A stretch of 64,000 bases of DNA from Poa pratensis (Eukaryota; Streptophyta; Magnoliopsida; Poales; Poaceae): assembly GCA_947311845.1 (NCBI GenBank), contig CAMZMU010000012.1, positions 1,583,337 through 1,647,336 on the forward strand, in the 5' to 3' direction. How positions within the stretch are numbered: the stretch's first letter is position 1; every line of letters begins with the position of its first letter. Positions 10,940 to 24,862 of the stretch are shown in pieces. Position numbers and translations under genes: made by a program. The notes under the pieces were generated by a model. That model had not been told where the DNA came from. It worked only from the letters and a program-made list of their open reading frames with translations, and searched no databases.

Positions 10940-12599
10940 ACACCTGTGACTCACACGTCTAGAAACCAACCAAGACCACGTACACGGCTCTGGACCTATA
11001 CGGCTAGAGCCGACGCGCTGCAACATGATATGATATAGCCGTTGTTAGAGGCGCTACAATGGCTATCAAAACTCTACGGTGCACACATTGGTCTCGAGAC
11101 CGTGTATCACTCTTCTTGACGCCTCTGCCACAAAAATGACCAAGGCCGAGACTGTATAACATGATGTCGATTTCAAAATTGTCGCTCTATCTGACCTTCG
11201 GTTCGGTGTTAGAGAGAGGGACGTGTTACTTGTGGTGCTACTCGCCATTGTCCGGTCTCATTGAGATGCTTGCTTCCTCGATCTATACAGTTTTGGCACT
11301 TCCTCTAGTACTTGTCCATCCCTACCTGGTTAGAGGGGCACGTAGCTTCGAGGGTCAATGTCTAATGTTTAAGTTAAAACGAAGGAAACACATTCATCAA
11401 TAATAAATGAATCACGTGTCATAAAAAAATGGCGTTCAAAAGCTTTTCCGAATACGAATTGAATGATATATTTTTATGACATGTAATGGAACAGTGTACA
11501 TTTTACTAGATGATCAAAGTTGAATCTCGAAATGTGTACGCCCCACGTAAAATGGGACGGAGGGGGTACGTTCAAATGTAGCATGACACTTACTACTACT
11601 ATAACTACGCCTTAATTAGGTCATATGAATGGGAAGTTTGGAGTAGAAAATAAAAAAAGGTACTCGGGAGTAGGAAGTCAGTAGGTTGAAATTAGCCAAA
11701 GGTGGAAAACGAAAGGTGTGTGCAGGAAAGTCCAAACGCGGCATGCATGGACCAAGTCGGACGAAATTAGCGTCTGATCATTGCGGCCGCGATACTCAAA
11801 TTACTATTTATCATTGGCATCTTCAGGAGTGTGGAGCCAAGGAACATTAATTAAAAACAGGGAGCTAAACAGAGAGTGACACGTACGCCAAAGCATGAGT
11901 AGCATTTGGCAGGGGCTTGCTCGGTGGCTAAAGAAAGCTTGAACCTCATTTGATCTCGTGATTGCTTAAGCCATGTGTGGCAATGTGAGGCCCCCAGCCA
12001 AACACCTCCTAAACGCTGCGCATGCTAAACCTTATTTGGTTCAGTTCATGCATGATTGGGGATCCGGCCAATGAGAGTGAGCGTGAGATGAGTCCCATCA
12101 TCGACGATAGCGATGGATGGATAGGACACACACACATGAGTGAGAAGGTCGCAGGAAGCAGCGTCAGAGCTCTCTGTGTGTGATAAATAAATTCTGAAGC
12201 AAATAGTCTACCATTTTTTTTTTTTTTTACAGCCGATGGAGTACACGCTCTCTCTCGGGCAGGGGGCACTTGTCAGATCTAGCGCAACGCAATCCTCTGT
12301 CAGCAGGGCGTTAACCACTGGACAGCATTAACTTACTAGTGGCTACTACTCCGTGGGGCAGCAATTACTTTATTCGTTACGACTTGTTTTGTGTGTTTAT
12401 CTGCCACCGCCAACCGAATCATAAACAAACGAAAGTCAGAACCGGAGCATCGTTTTCATAACGATTAACAATACTATCGCTTGAGCACTTACAGGGATTT
12501 TGATCGGCTCGCGTGGATGAAAATTACCGGAACCAAGAAATAAAGGAAGCTGACAGAATTGTAAGCGCAGAGCAGATTAATAAAGGCTTAAGAATAAAA

Positions 12600-13550
12600 G
12601 TTTTCAAAGTTTGGTCATATCTCCTTGAAATAGGCTTGCACCCCGCTATATTAATATAATAACCGCGAGAACACTGCTGGGGCAAAACAAGACCAAGAGA
12701 AAAACAAAAGAAAGACACGAGAAAGAATGAAAACAACGCTAGATCGATGAAAACGAAGGTGATCTGCGACCGATGCGCCCTCCCCGGAGAATTCCCACCA
12801 CGCTCCTATACCGCTGGATTGCCGCGTACCAAGCAACACCTTCAAGAAGGACTGCGACGACGACGACGACGCTGCTGCCCGGACTGATCCTAGGATTTCT
12901 CCCGTTACACGGAGGGAGTGGGGAAGGGGTACACCCGATGCCCTTCAAGAAGGATGGCGGCGCCCGGAGGCGTCACCACGTCGGTGCCGGTAAAACGACA
13001 AGGATTTCTCCCGACCCTCGGCAATCCACCCCCGGACAAACCGTCAGCTCCACCTAGCTTTCCGCCCACGAACATGAGCCAACATCTTGAAAGCACCCCC
13101 CGACGTCTCACCATGGCAAGCGTTGCAGGGCCGACCGGACCAGGAAGAACGAGCCATAGATAGGGGACGACACTACTGCTGCCTCGTGGGAGGGCGCAAC
13201 CTCCACCGCCAGAGGCAGTAGCAGACCGGACGCAATAGCAAGAGCACATCGGGACACTCTGCCCGGCCGAGCCCAGATCGGGCACGTGAAGCTCCTATCG
13301 TCGCGATGCAGCTGACGCGGCACCGTAGTCGCCATCCCCACCACGAGCAGCTCTTCAGCCCAACCGGAAGCAGTAGAACGGAGACCAAGCCACGCTCGGC
13401 GGTCCACGTCGATGGCAGCGGGAAGGGAGAGGCTGGAGGGAGGAGACGAGGAAGGGACGGGTGAGGGCCGCGCCGGCCACCGCGGACGCGGGGAGGGGAG
13501 GGGGTCAGTCCTGTCGAGACTCTCTATTCCTGACCAGAACAAAAAATAAC
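12600..13550 (-). repeat. GC-rich repeat, possibly a LINE-like fragment
   Basis: Read on the minus strand, this runs from a CT-rich, leader-like GC-rich part (13540 downwards) into a T-rich tail containing GCGGGGTGCAAGCC (about 12640). That resembles degenerate non-LTR retroelement 3' ends in cereals. Two internal blocks are imperfect copies: GGAGAAATCC followed later by CTTCTTGAAGG occurs twice. ORFs on both strands look like high-GC artefacts. I cannot classify it firmly. Confidence 0.35.
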
Positions 13551-13579
13551 AAAGGGCCGGCCATGTCGTTCTGAGTCGA

Positions 13580-14401
13580 AACTACCAAAACATCCGTGTT
13601 TTCAAACCTGCGGTGCGCCCCCTCCCACCCCCTCCCCGTGTGGCCTGCGTCTGGCGACCTGGGGGGAAACCCTAGCCGCGCCGCCACTAGGGCCTCCACC
13701 CATCCTCCTCTGGCTTCACCGCCGCTGGAGGGGGCACCGACAAAGTCGTGCGCGCCCCCAAGGAAGGTGGTGGCGGGGCATTTTTTTCTCATGCTTCGTT
13801 GGCGGCGGGGAAGAGTGGCATGGCGGCGGCGGTTCTGTGGAGCTGCGCTGGAGAAGATGGACGCGGTGGCGACGCTGGAGAAGATGGGCGCGGAGGCAGC
13901 GGCACCGTGGCGCGACTGCGGATCAGGGCAACATGGAGCAGTTCCGCGCGACGCTTGGGGGCTCGGGCTATATCTGGGCCCGAGCAGGCCGGCCTTGGGC
14001 TTCGCTGCGACGGGGTGGAGGCGCCAGTCCTGGCAGCACAGGAGGTCTCTGGGAGCGGTGGAGGCTGCTGCCCAATGGAGATGTTGGGCGGGCGTGCTCC
14101 CGTGAACGTTGTGGCGGCCATTTGGAGGTTCGGTGGTTGCCACAATGTTACCTTGTTGTGCTTGATGCTCCCAGCGCTTCGCGTACGGATCGAGCTCCGG
14201 GCGAAAGCCTTGCGCGACTTGGTCGGGGCCGACGACGGCGGCGCCTCCGGCGTCGTTCCCTTCTTGATTGCGTCCTTTGTGGAGGTTTGATTCCATCTGA
14301 CGCGAGCGGTTGCAGCATCTTTTGTGAAAATCTAAGCTCCTTTGGAGTAGGTGACGGCGATGGACGTGTCGCTACCTTCTTGAGGGCGCCGCCTTGGAGT
14401 T
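13580..14401 (+). repeat. GC-rich uncharacterised repeat, 5' part
   Basis: It begins CT-rich with AAACCCTAGCCGC (about 13665) and continues into GGCGGCGACGCTGG-like low-complexity GC DNA. ORFs of 118-263 aa overlap on both strands here and share no domain. The sequence is interrupted at 14401 by a solo LTR and appears to resume at 19287: both sides are GC-rich and the 5-bp duplication GAGTT marks the break. It was probably a non-coding or decayed retroelement before the insertion. Confidence 0.4.
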
Positions 14402-17400
14402 TGTAACGACCCGTAGTTATAGCACATTCGAAGGGTAGAAATTAGAATTGTGCATATTTGCATTCATGCATTGGAAATTTGGGATAAATTTCGCGCTTTT
14501 GTGAAAAAGTGACAAGAGGTGATCGACACTCGACAGGGTTGTCGAGAGGGGTTGAAATAAACTCAAAGCTCATATTTGAAAGACTTAGTAACCATTTGAA
14601 ATTGGGATTCATAAGGAATTGAAAACTCTAAATAATACATTCATATGTATTACTCATCTCATTTCTCAACAAATTAAGGACAAATTCAAATTTGAATAAT
14701 TTGAATTACAAATATTTGACAAGTGAATTCATAAACGGAATTCATAACAACACAAGTAGAAATGGAAATCTTTATTTCTTATCCATATTCATTCACAACA
14801 TTACAAATTCATTACAAGGAATAATTCCCAAAGGTTTATACAAAACCTGATAAAAGAAAATTACATAGGAATATTTCCTAGAAACTAAACCTAGCTATTT
14901 TAGCTCTTGATCTTGTAAGACTTGAGGTCTTGGTACCTGCACACAAGCAAAGACAAGGAAATGGTTTGGTTAGAATTAAAATGTTGCCACCACTTGTTGG
15001 TGATGGCATTTTGATGTCAGAAAATGGCAAGAACAAGATCAACACTTGGTTGATCATGTTCTGATGCTAGAGGGCAGAAGAACCACAAACTGAAGGCAAC
15101 ATGAGTGATCATCCCAGGAGTTCATCATGTATTTCTCAAGCAAATAGAACTTAGGCATCAGGGGCAAAGGCTTTTATATGCATACATGACCTAGTGATCT
15201 TAGAATACAAAGACAACAGCAAAGCAAGCAACAGAAGCCCTCCAGCCAGCCAAATCCTTTGGTGAATTCCAAATCGGAGTTAAATAACCAAATTCAGAGT
15301 TCTAAAACATCACACACAAGTTAGGTATCACAGTTGACACTTAGAATCAACTGGATCCAGTAAATAAACTGTAAAGCCACAAAATTCATTTGAATTCAAA
15401 ACCAATAGCAGCCAACTAGAAATAAAGCCAAAACCAGTGAACACTTGTCAATAGGACAGCACCAGTCCAAGGAGATGAGGTGATCACATGTATCACATGG
15501 CACACACCTGCTGCACACATGGAGCTGAGGTGGACTGAACCTAACCAAAATGACAAGAACCACCTGAAAGGCAGTCAACAAAGGAGGCAACCGTCTCCAG
15601 ATACATTTCCTTAAGCAAACCGACCCAGAATTAGGGAAACTTGAACCAATAGTGATCCACAGAAGCAGCACAGTCACCACATGCATTTATCTAGGTGTCA
15701 AGCCACCAGATGATCAACAACTGACATTAGAACCTATATATGCACAGAGAAATGGAATGGCGGCAAGCTAATGCACACCCACTCGCATTCCATACACCAT
15801 TTTCACCACAGCCACCATACCTTTCATCACTAGTAGTGTAGATCACACACTGCAGCACCCACCAGAAGCACAAACCTTTGATTTCTTAGAAAGCCTCTAG
15901 GAACTAGGTCGAGCATTGAGGAGGCTTACCACAAGAAGCAGGTTGTTCAGAGCCAGAAGACTCTCGCTACTCTTCATACAGCAGGTTATAGCTGATCATG
16001 AGTTCATGATCTTGCTCTGGAGGTTGTTATACTTGGTTAACACCCAACAAAACAGGCTCTCATGCTCTCAAGAGTGAGAGGAGAGGGAATTGGAGTAGGC
16101 ATCAGTATCCAGCAGTGTTTTACACTGTATTTGGATCATCACTTGCATTAAAAGGGACAGGGACACATAGTATCTGTTCTTATCAGTTTTTATTCCAAGA
16201 AAGCTACCAATTTATTGGTCACAGCTATGCTTGATGAATTAGGATGCACTGAGCACAGGAAAACATAAAAGAGGGATATTTTGTGCATGTGTATTCTCAG
16301 AAGAGACGTCACACGCAGCATAACACCCTTTACATGTTTAAATGCACCACAGAGAGGTATTTCGACAAGCTAAGCATGCATAGCAATTTTTATTGCAAAG
16401 CTTCAAAGCTAAAGCTCATCCTTAGCTATTTTTACACAAGTGGGAGCAATTGATGCTCTTACAAAGCTTCAGAGAAGCATAGGTGGGGAAATTCCCACTG
16501 TTGTGGGGAATTAAGCCCATAGATCACTCTACTGGACCGTGAAGTCCTTGAATGAGTAAATCTACACCATTCACTAGACGGCACAATTGTTAAAACTGAA
16601 GAATAACTTCAGTAGACAGTGCATATAAACGAAAAGGCCATCTAGTAATTTTTCTAGCACAAAGGCTAGTTTATTAGCTCATTGAAGTAACCCTAAAACA
16701 CAGAAAGAGCACATAATTAATTCTACAACTAAAAGCAGTAGAAATAGAAGTATGGTTGCTTAGATTTGAGCAGTGGCAGAGGAGGAAGATGGAGTGAGAA
16801 GGTTTTACCTTGTAGTCCAGGGCAGTAGCTCCAGAGACGACAGGGCAGTGCCTGTGCAACTCTGGAGGGTGCCACTGGAGCACGATGAACTCGAACACAT
16901 CACAACAGCGACCATGGCGGATCGAGCAGTGGTAGCTCGGAGCCAAGCCACCCATGGGCTACTCGCAGTAGGATGCTAGGAGCACCCAGGAGGCGAGCAC
17001 GTCGGAGTGGAGCGCCGGAGCACGGCGAAGCCATCGATCGGAGCCGCACACCGAAACCCTATAAATGGGGATTAGGGTTGCGTACGACCGTGAGAGAGAG
17101 GGGAAAGTAGATCGAAGTGGATAGGAAGGAAGAGCTCGATGAGGCGCATCGATTGCGTCCAACGGCGGCTGCCAAGATGGCCGGAGCCAGCCGGAGGCGC
17201 GAGGCGACGGCGATTTCGGTCGTAGGAGCGAGCACGGGCGAGAGAGAGAAGAGCAAGGGGGATAGAGAGAGAGAGAGAGGCTGGTCGGTTTGACCGACCG
17301 AGCCAGAGTCTTAGACTCGAGTCAGTGGGTTTGACTCAACCCACTCGAGTCAGGGGTATTTTGGTAATTTACCAGATCAAATAATTCAAACTTCACTGAA

Positions 17401-19281
17401 TTTTAACCAAGAATCTGTTGGAACAAAAATCAACTAAAAATAGTCAACAAACTCTATAAATTATGAGGAATTTTACTGTAATTTTTACATTGAATTTTGA
17501 CAAGTTTTGAGTGGATGAAAAATTCAAGGATCCTTAAGTGGATATGACTTGGAAATCTTTTTCATAACTAATTTTTCCAAATGAAAAATAAGATGGGAGA
17601 AAATTGAGTGAGTTCAATAAAAATTGAACTAACTAAAATTTGAACACTTCAAATTAATATTCCTCATGTAAATCTTTGTTAAAAAAATTAGAAATGAATA
17701 ATTAATTATCTAAAAGCCCAAATTGGGGAGGGAAACATAATTGGAAAGGATATCATATATGCATAATAGCATCACTGGATTTTTGAACATTATCTTATTA
17801 AGATGATGATGCTGATTTCAGAACATGAGGTTCGCGAGTCACCAGAGACTTTAGACTGCACTTCTTGTCAGTCTCTAGGCAAGTTCATTCTTGCATGTCC
17901 GTTGATTTATTACTGTATAAAAACTATTTTCAAAAAACTATATATATCCTTCCCTATCATTATTATGCATTGGAAGAAAGGTTTTATGGAATAAACGGGG
18001 TTGCTCATGTTGGCGGTGAAACCATGGATTGATGTTGTGGTGGAGGTTTCATCGTACTGGGGAGCAATTCTTTAGGACTTAATAACAAATGTTCTGCGGC
18101 TTGTCCAGCGCCGTAATTACGTGTCAACCAAGAGTTCTGGTAAGGGACGGAGGAGGCATAAGTTACTTCTTCCTTCCGCGTGTCCTCGGATGACCTACCG
18201 GGTCTATCACTGAAGTTTGCATAATGTGCTACTTCGGTGAAGGCGGGTTTGTTGGTACCAGTCTAAAGCTGGCCCCACTCGGAGTGGTGATCGGTAGTGT
18301 TATCTTGGGTGGGGTGGATAGATGGATCCTGGGGCCCGTCGACTTGGTCAAGGATACCATGCTATTCACGCTTAGGGCAGACATGTGGACGAAGGGGGGT
18401 CGAAGAAGAACTCGGAATGTCTTGAGAACCCCATACCAGACCAAACACACCAAGGAAGTGTGTAGAGAGATGCATGGATGGGCCTACTCTTGGGAAAAGT
18501 GACGCACCTCTACAGAGTGTAAAAAGATTAATAGCAGCTATTCCCGTGTTCCCGGAAGGAACTACGATCGCGGCGGGAAAGGGGTCTTAAATTGACTCTC
18601 AAACCCGTGAGGGTGGAGGAACATAGATTTCATGAAGATAAAATCCACCTTTTTCTAAAAACTTGCATCGACGTCTACGGCTCTTTAGAGTCATGACGGT
18701 GGAAATGCATGAAGGAAATTCTCGTACCTTTTACGAACTTGCTGAGTAACGCTCGTTACTCAACCTTCCCGTTGACCCCATGCTTAAATTGGGAGATGTT
18801 GGAAGCTGGAGAAGGAGATCACATCTACGAAGACTCAGAAGTTTACTTCGAGGCACCGGACCTATCTGGAGGAGTTGAAGGAGTCGACTACGTCATCGCG
18901 TACGGAGCTGCACCTGAAGAAGGAGGAGCTGAAGATTAGACTGGAGAAAGAGTCTAGAGATAGACGAGGCCTAGTAAAGCAACCATAGCCATTGGGTTGT
19001 TTGACTAAGATGGTTCTCAGTCTACTTTTACAGTTTGCTCGTCAACTTTCCAAGGTTGAGTTTAGTACGTTTAAACTTCCTCAACCGACTGAGGAGGAAG
19101 TCGAGTTTGATGTTCATCTTTGGCTTGTAATCTATAGTATGGAATAAAGTGTGAAGTTGGACACACAATGTTTCTGTTGTACTACTCTGAGGGACGTGAT
19201 ATTTACGGATACGGACATCCGTGGGTGTTATGTCAAAGACTTATGCACTACAACATGAAGTGGTGTACTCGGGTCGCCATA
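14402..19281 (+). mobile_element. Solo LTR A (4.88 kb)
   Basis: It starts TGTAACGACCCG and ends CGGGTCGCCATA, an imperfect inverted copy of the start whose final CA has mutated to TA. The target duplication GAGTT flanks it (14397-14401, 19282-19286). No gag, pol or second LTR lies inside, so it is a solo LTR left by recombination. Near its 3' end, the motif CCTCTACAGAGTGTAAAAAG (about 18510) and an acidic, mirror-like segment (about 18815-18935) parallel those in LTRs B and C, giving the plus orientation. ORFs within it (for example near 15.4, 16.7 and 18.7 kb) show no known domain. Confidence 0.8.
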
Positions 19282-19286
19282 GAGTT

Positions 19287-20680
19287 GTTGGCCCTCGCGC
19301 TGCAACGGGTTCACGATGGACGGGCGGGTTGGCGTTGTGGTGGGGGAGGTGGACGTCGGGGCAGCGGCTCCGGACGGTGGGGTTTCGTTGAGGCGGCGGC
19401 CTTGACCTCCCTTGCAGCGGCGGCCCTACGAGGCAGGGACGCGGACTTGCATGGTTTTTGGGTGGTGACCTTGTGTTGTGTGGACAGCGAGCTCGCCGAC
19501 TCATTTGGATCGTCTTCGGGCAATGCGAAGGACGATCTGGTTGCTACGCCGGGGCGGCGGCCCCCGTTAGGTGGATTTGGGTGGTGTCCTGGTGTTGTGC
19601 GGACAGCAGGCTCGTCGACTCTGACTGTTTCGGCTTCGGGCGGTGCGGAGCTTCGTCCTGGTTGCTAAGCTGGGGTGGTGGCCCTGGAGCAGGTGGTGTG
19701 TGTTTGTAGCGTTTGGTTGACTTGCGTTGTGTGGGCGGCGGGTCGCCTCGCATGTGCGGTTTATTAGCCATGATTTCCTCATAAACAGGGCATTGTACAG
19801 TTTGTATGGTTTTTGGACCCGGTTTTCATTATAAACTGGGTCATCTCTTCTATCTATTCGGGTGGTGTATACGACCACTTTGAGCTAAAAAATAATTGGC
19901 ATGTTTATTATAAGAATATATTAATATTCACAATACCAGATTAATATCTTTCGATACATCAGTTAAATATTTTAATGCTTCGTTTATTTGGTGTCGTAGG
20001 TATTGATATTTTCAAAGTTGGTCAAACTATATAAATTTTGACGTAATATAATCCAAATATGCGGAGTAGGGAAGGATCTAAGGGAGTACAAGAAAAGCTA
20101 GAAAATCACTAGAACAAATTCAGGGAAAACACATTGAAGTGCACCAATCAATCCTACACACCATGTACTGTAGCACTCTACAGTGCCCCCGTGACGTGGT
20201 GCAGCGAGTGGAGGCCTTAAGGGGTGAGCTTTTATATAGGTAGGATAGATGTGGACATCAAAACATCGATGGAATTGGAGTGTAAAAAAGCAATTTCGGA
20301 ATTTTCGGTGCCCCGTCCCTTTGGTCCATAACTTTTTGGTATAAATACCTAGAAATCTAGCCGCGCAAATGCGTGGGTCATCACATTTGGACGACGAGAT
20401 CTTCCCGGTATCAATGGTGGTGATGTAAAATTAATTTTTCTTGGTATGATCCTTCAGATCTTGCTTCACCAGATCGATTTTGGATTCTTTTTCTCATGGT
20501 TGACGCCAGGATTGTCCTCGCAATATTTATCCCAGCTGGTACTTCCTCGACAATGGTGATTCGTACTCTCGACTCCTAACGACGTCGACTAGGCTGATCA
20601 ATTGTTATTCCCTGGAATACCAGTGTTTGTACTCTTACCGATGTTGGTTGATTACCTTAGTGGATTCGTGCGCGCACAGC
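19287..20680 (+). repeat. Continuation of GC-rich repeat, with LINE-like tail, and flank
   Basis: This resumes the sequence cut at 14401. The GC-rich first part (19287-19740) ends in a hairpin-forming GGACCCGG...CTGGGTC segment near 19825 and an A-rich stretch (about 19890), reminiscent of a LINE 3' end. From about 19900 to 20680 the DNA is AT-rich with no gene seen. It is interrupted at 20680 by solo LTR B and resumes at 24863. Confidence 0.4.
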
Positions 20681-23600
20681 TGTGGGGACCCCGGACTAGC
20701 TGTCTGAAATACCCGATTATGCTTAACACAACGATCCTATGATCAGTCTGTCGTTGCACATAATTCGAACTGAATACCAAAGTTTACATCCATTACAATA
20801 CCGAATAAAAGTCTTACACATACGGTCACTTAGACCAAGTCTTACATAGGTGCCTTCATGGGCCAATCCACATTAATCAGCGGAAGCTAAGACGTAGTAG
20901 ACAAGCACATCCTAACGATAACCCTACAGCCAGCTGACTTATGGAGATCCCTAGTTCGCATAGAAGTCGTCATACTCCTCTTCGGCATAGTGCTCCTCGA
21001 AATCTGGCTAAGACAATAGACAGGGACGAAACCAATATGAGTACAATGGGAATTGTACTCGCAAACTACCCCAACATGAACATGCACTAGTTTTACTTTT
21101 ATTAAATGAGACTTTTTATTTATTGAAAACATCTCTATATCTTTATTGAAAAAAGAGTAAGAAGAATTTTAGAACTTTCCTCCGACAAATCACCATCTTA
21201 ATTATTTCTCCAAACTCCTCCTTTTTCCGACCATAGCCCTTCATGGTCAAGTTTTCCTCCAACAACCTCATACCGATCCTTTGGTATAGTTGTATAAAAC
21301 ATTCTCCACTTCATTTTCTTTTTAAAACTCAAAACTTTACAAAAACTTGCACATAGGTCGAAGTAGGGCCTTCCAACTATGCATGACCGAGGACTCGGCT
21401 ATTCGAATAGTTTTACACTCTGCAGAGGTAGCACGCTTTTCCCACATCCATCCGGTAACTCATCGTGTCAGCCACGTCCCGCCATACATGGCGTATGCGA
21501 AGTTGAATTACCGGCCATAGCCTGTCCTTTGCTCATGCTAGTATCGGACCCTTCCCGTATGACACTTTCCATCGACACTCAGTCCAGCCCTTCGGAGCCT
21601 AAGTGTGAGGACTCATAGTTCTGCCCGGCGACCCAAAGGTGGTGTCTTCTATCCTCCACCAACGTGCGAGGACCCGGGTCAGGGGTAGGTCACCGAACCA
21701 TCCCCTCGTGGAACGGAGTCATCTCCGTTGTTGAGGTATCCCATACTAATAAGAGCAAATTATATGACTACGCCCGTTCCCATATGGGGGTAAATGTGGC
21801 CGCACAGGGTATCGGCTGGTCGACGTAAGTACAAAGACACAATGTGCTTTTTATCAAAAACCACCATTCTCCATTTCTCCACTTCAACACCGACATCTTG
21901 GTATTCCATATCCATACAAGTATTTTCAAAGGAGTTTTGAATAAACAATATTTTTCCCATCCTATAATTTGATATAAACTATCTTATACTTCTACATAGG
22001 GTGGCAAAATAGTCTTTCATACACTTTTTGAAAAGGTTTTCGAAACCATTGCTACTTAAGAATAATTCAGGTGGACAAAATAGATGTATAAAGATGCAAG
22101 CTCAGAGAAGTAGCTTGCCTTGCTCAGCAAAGTTCCCGAGGTCTTGCTCCTGTTGTTCAAAGTATTCCCCTCCTCGCAAGTCCCGGCAAAGATCTCGTCT
22201 AAACGTCAAACAAGCAATACAAACTATCACTACACTACTCAACCAACATCACAACATTACAAATCTTAAACCCTTCAAATAGCTACTGCAACCCACAAGG
22301 CAAACAATTTGGGTTCAAATTAATTGAATTAACCATTATTTAAATATGACTTAGATATGGCAGAAACTAGCTACACAAGTTAAATTGTATAACTCAAGTT
22401 CTGTTGGTCACAAAAATACAAACTAAAATCCTACAGAAAGCTACTGATATTTAGAAGACAACACAATTGGATTGGATTCAATTTGAGTTATCAAATTTCC
22501 TACACAATTGTTTTATTCCAGAAGCTTGTTAATCAAGTTTTAGCTACTTCCTAAGTTTTGTTGATCATAAAATTAAACCCTTTTAGGGGTAACTAACACT
22601 GATTAAATGTGATCTAACAAAATTGTTCCTAACTCATTTGGGTTAAGCATTGATTTTATATAATTGATACAGTGCAGAAGGATTTGCTAACTTTAATCTA
22701 ATGCTAAACATTAACAGTTGCTTAATTAATTCTACCAAAATTAGGGGAGCTAAGTGATCACAGTACTAAGCTAATAAAATTGGATTGAAATTATTTGGGT
22801 TAATAGAGTAACAGAAACAAACAAGTTTATGTTTTAAACCTTCTGTGGCACTTTTAATACTACACATTTGTTATTAATCTAACCGAGATGAAACCACTTT
22901 GGTTGGTTTAACAATTTCATAAGCTAACCAGAGAATTTTGATTCGATTTATTTGGACTTATAAATCTCGAGATATTGAATTTCAAAGTTGGGTCCAGTAC
23001 TGGTTTTTACGGAGAATTTAAATTCGAATTAAATCAATCTACTGGATAATGTTGAGAATCCTGACGGGTGGGGCCTACCCGTCAGTGACTCAACGGAGAA
23101 AAGTCTCCCGCGCGGAAAAAGTTTAAAACACTGACAGAGGGTCCCCCTTGGCAGTGACTTAGTGCATGAAACGGTACGCTACCGTGGATCAAAGATCTAA
23201 CGGCTGAGAGCAAGCGCACCGGCGGCGACCAGAAACAGGCGGCGCCGTGGCGACGGCGAGCTGGACGATTCGCTCACCTGGGATGGCTAGCAACGGCGGA
23301 GACGATGGCGTTCGGTGGCGGAGAGCTTGGGGAGGTTCGTGGGGTGAGCTGCGCTTGTCGGAGACGGCCCGAGCATCGACGACGAGCTTCTCTGCTTCCA
23401 CGGACGCGTCCCGACTCCGGTGAGGTCCTGGCGATGCTCCTGTGCACGATACAGAGGGGAAACAGGAGCGTGTGAGTGCGGTGGTGATGGAAGAGAGAGT
23501 GCAGGCCAGAGAGAAGAGAAAAGGGGAGAGGCATGGCACGGCCGTGGTCGATGTCCACCTTTGACTCCGGCAGCACTTGGCCGTGCTCGACCAAGCATCG

Positions 23601-24857
23601 AGGGCTATGACTGCGTGCTCGCCCTCCTGGCGGTGCACGAGAGAGTGGAGTGTGAGGAGAGGGAGTGGTGTGGAGTGGAGAGAGTGTGAGGGCTCGAGTG
23701 AGCTTATAAGGCCGAAGCTCGGTCCATGGTGGTCATGGTGTAGGAGCAGCGCAGAGAGGGGAGAGCTCGCCATTGGCGGGCGGTGTTGTGCGGCCACGTC
23801 GAGGAACGGCGTTAGCGGTCCGTGGAGTGAGAATGGTCGCGTGGAGGTGAGCACAGCAAGCTCGGGGTGGTGACGGCCGTGGACGCTCGAACGGTGCTCG
23901 ACGGAATGCGATCATCATGGCTGACCTATCTAGCTGATGGCACTATGTCCTGGGGGCCACGGAGAAGCTGGGAGTGGCTGGGAGGTACTGCGGTGACGAA
24001 TGGTGCAGTGGAGGCTCGAGGTCGTCATGGATGACCTCATTCGGCCATGGCGCACGGCGTGCACGGGCGCGACCAAAGGCGCACGTGTGGAGCTTCGGTG
24101 TCGATCTTATCTCGTCCAGTAGGTGCGTAAGAGCAAGGGAGAGAGAAGGGGCACGGCGCTGGGCCAGCTCGGCGTCCTCCTCCACAGTGGCGGCCACAGG
24201 CGGCATGGGCGCGAGCTCATGCCCATGGCTGCGGCCAAGGCAGTCAATCAGCACGTTTCCTTCGTCTCCAGTGAGTGAGAGAGGTGAGTGGGAGCAGGTG
24301 GGGTGAGTCGTTTGACAAATTTTGCTCGAATTCGAGTGAATTTGGTTCGGATTTGGGAGAGGTTCATCTGTGCCCACAAGGTGTTCGACACAATGCCTGA
24401 ACCAAATCCAAATTTAATTTTCTGAAAATTATTTTCATAATTTGCTTCATATACATTTATCAAGATTTGTGGTCCTGTGGTGGTATTTATTGGGTAAGTA
24501 TAACATAGTGCATTTTATGTTCTAAGAAGATAAAGAAAGAAATGGAATTTTAATTATAGGTTTTTGAAAATATTTGTTTGGGAGAGATGAGTGATAAAAA
24601 TAAAGTGGGAGTGGTTATATCATTACTTCACTGAATTTTATATGGAGGAAATTTGATTTTCTCACTTGGAGAAATTGCATGACACTTGTCACATTGTGTT
24701 GTTGCTTTAACTTTTATTTTTGTTTTCAAAGTTTTTAATTAGAACAAACAAGCAACACACTTAGCAAGAAACAATCAACACACATTAAACAACAAAAGTT
24801 TTTTGTTGGCCCAATTTTTTTGCATATTACAACTTGTTATAATTTTGGGATGTTACA
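20681..24857 (-). mobile_element. Solo LTR B (4.18 kb)
   Basis: On the minus strand it runs from TGTAACATCCCAAAATT (24857 downwards) to CTAGTCCGGGGTCCCCACA (20681). The 5-bp duplication ACAGC is exact on both sides (20676-20680, 24858-24862). Its end resembles that of LTR C (GATCCGGGGTTCCCACA). Both contain a shared block including CCTCTGCAGAGTGTAAAACT and ATTCGAATAGCCGAGTCC (near 21380-21430 here). It has no internal domain, so it is a solo LTR. The 221-aa and other ORFs at 23.2-24.4 kb lie in the GC-rich promoter-like part and look non-coding. Confidence 0.85.
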
Positions 24858-24862
24858 ACAGC

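Noticed and set aside
13505..14406. ORFs of 118-263 aa on both strands in the GC-rich block
   Set aside because: All six frames are open because stop codons are rare at this GC content. There is no domain or splice support, and the block is cut by an LTR insertion.
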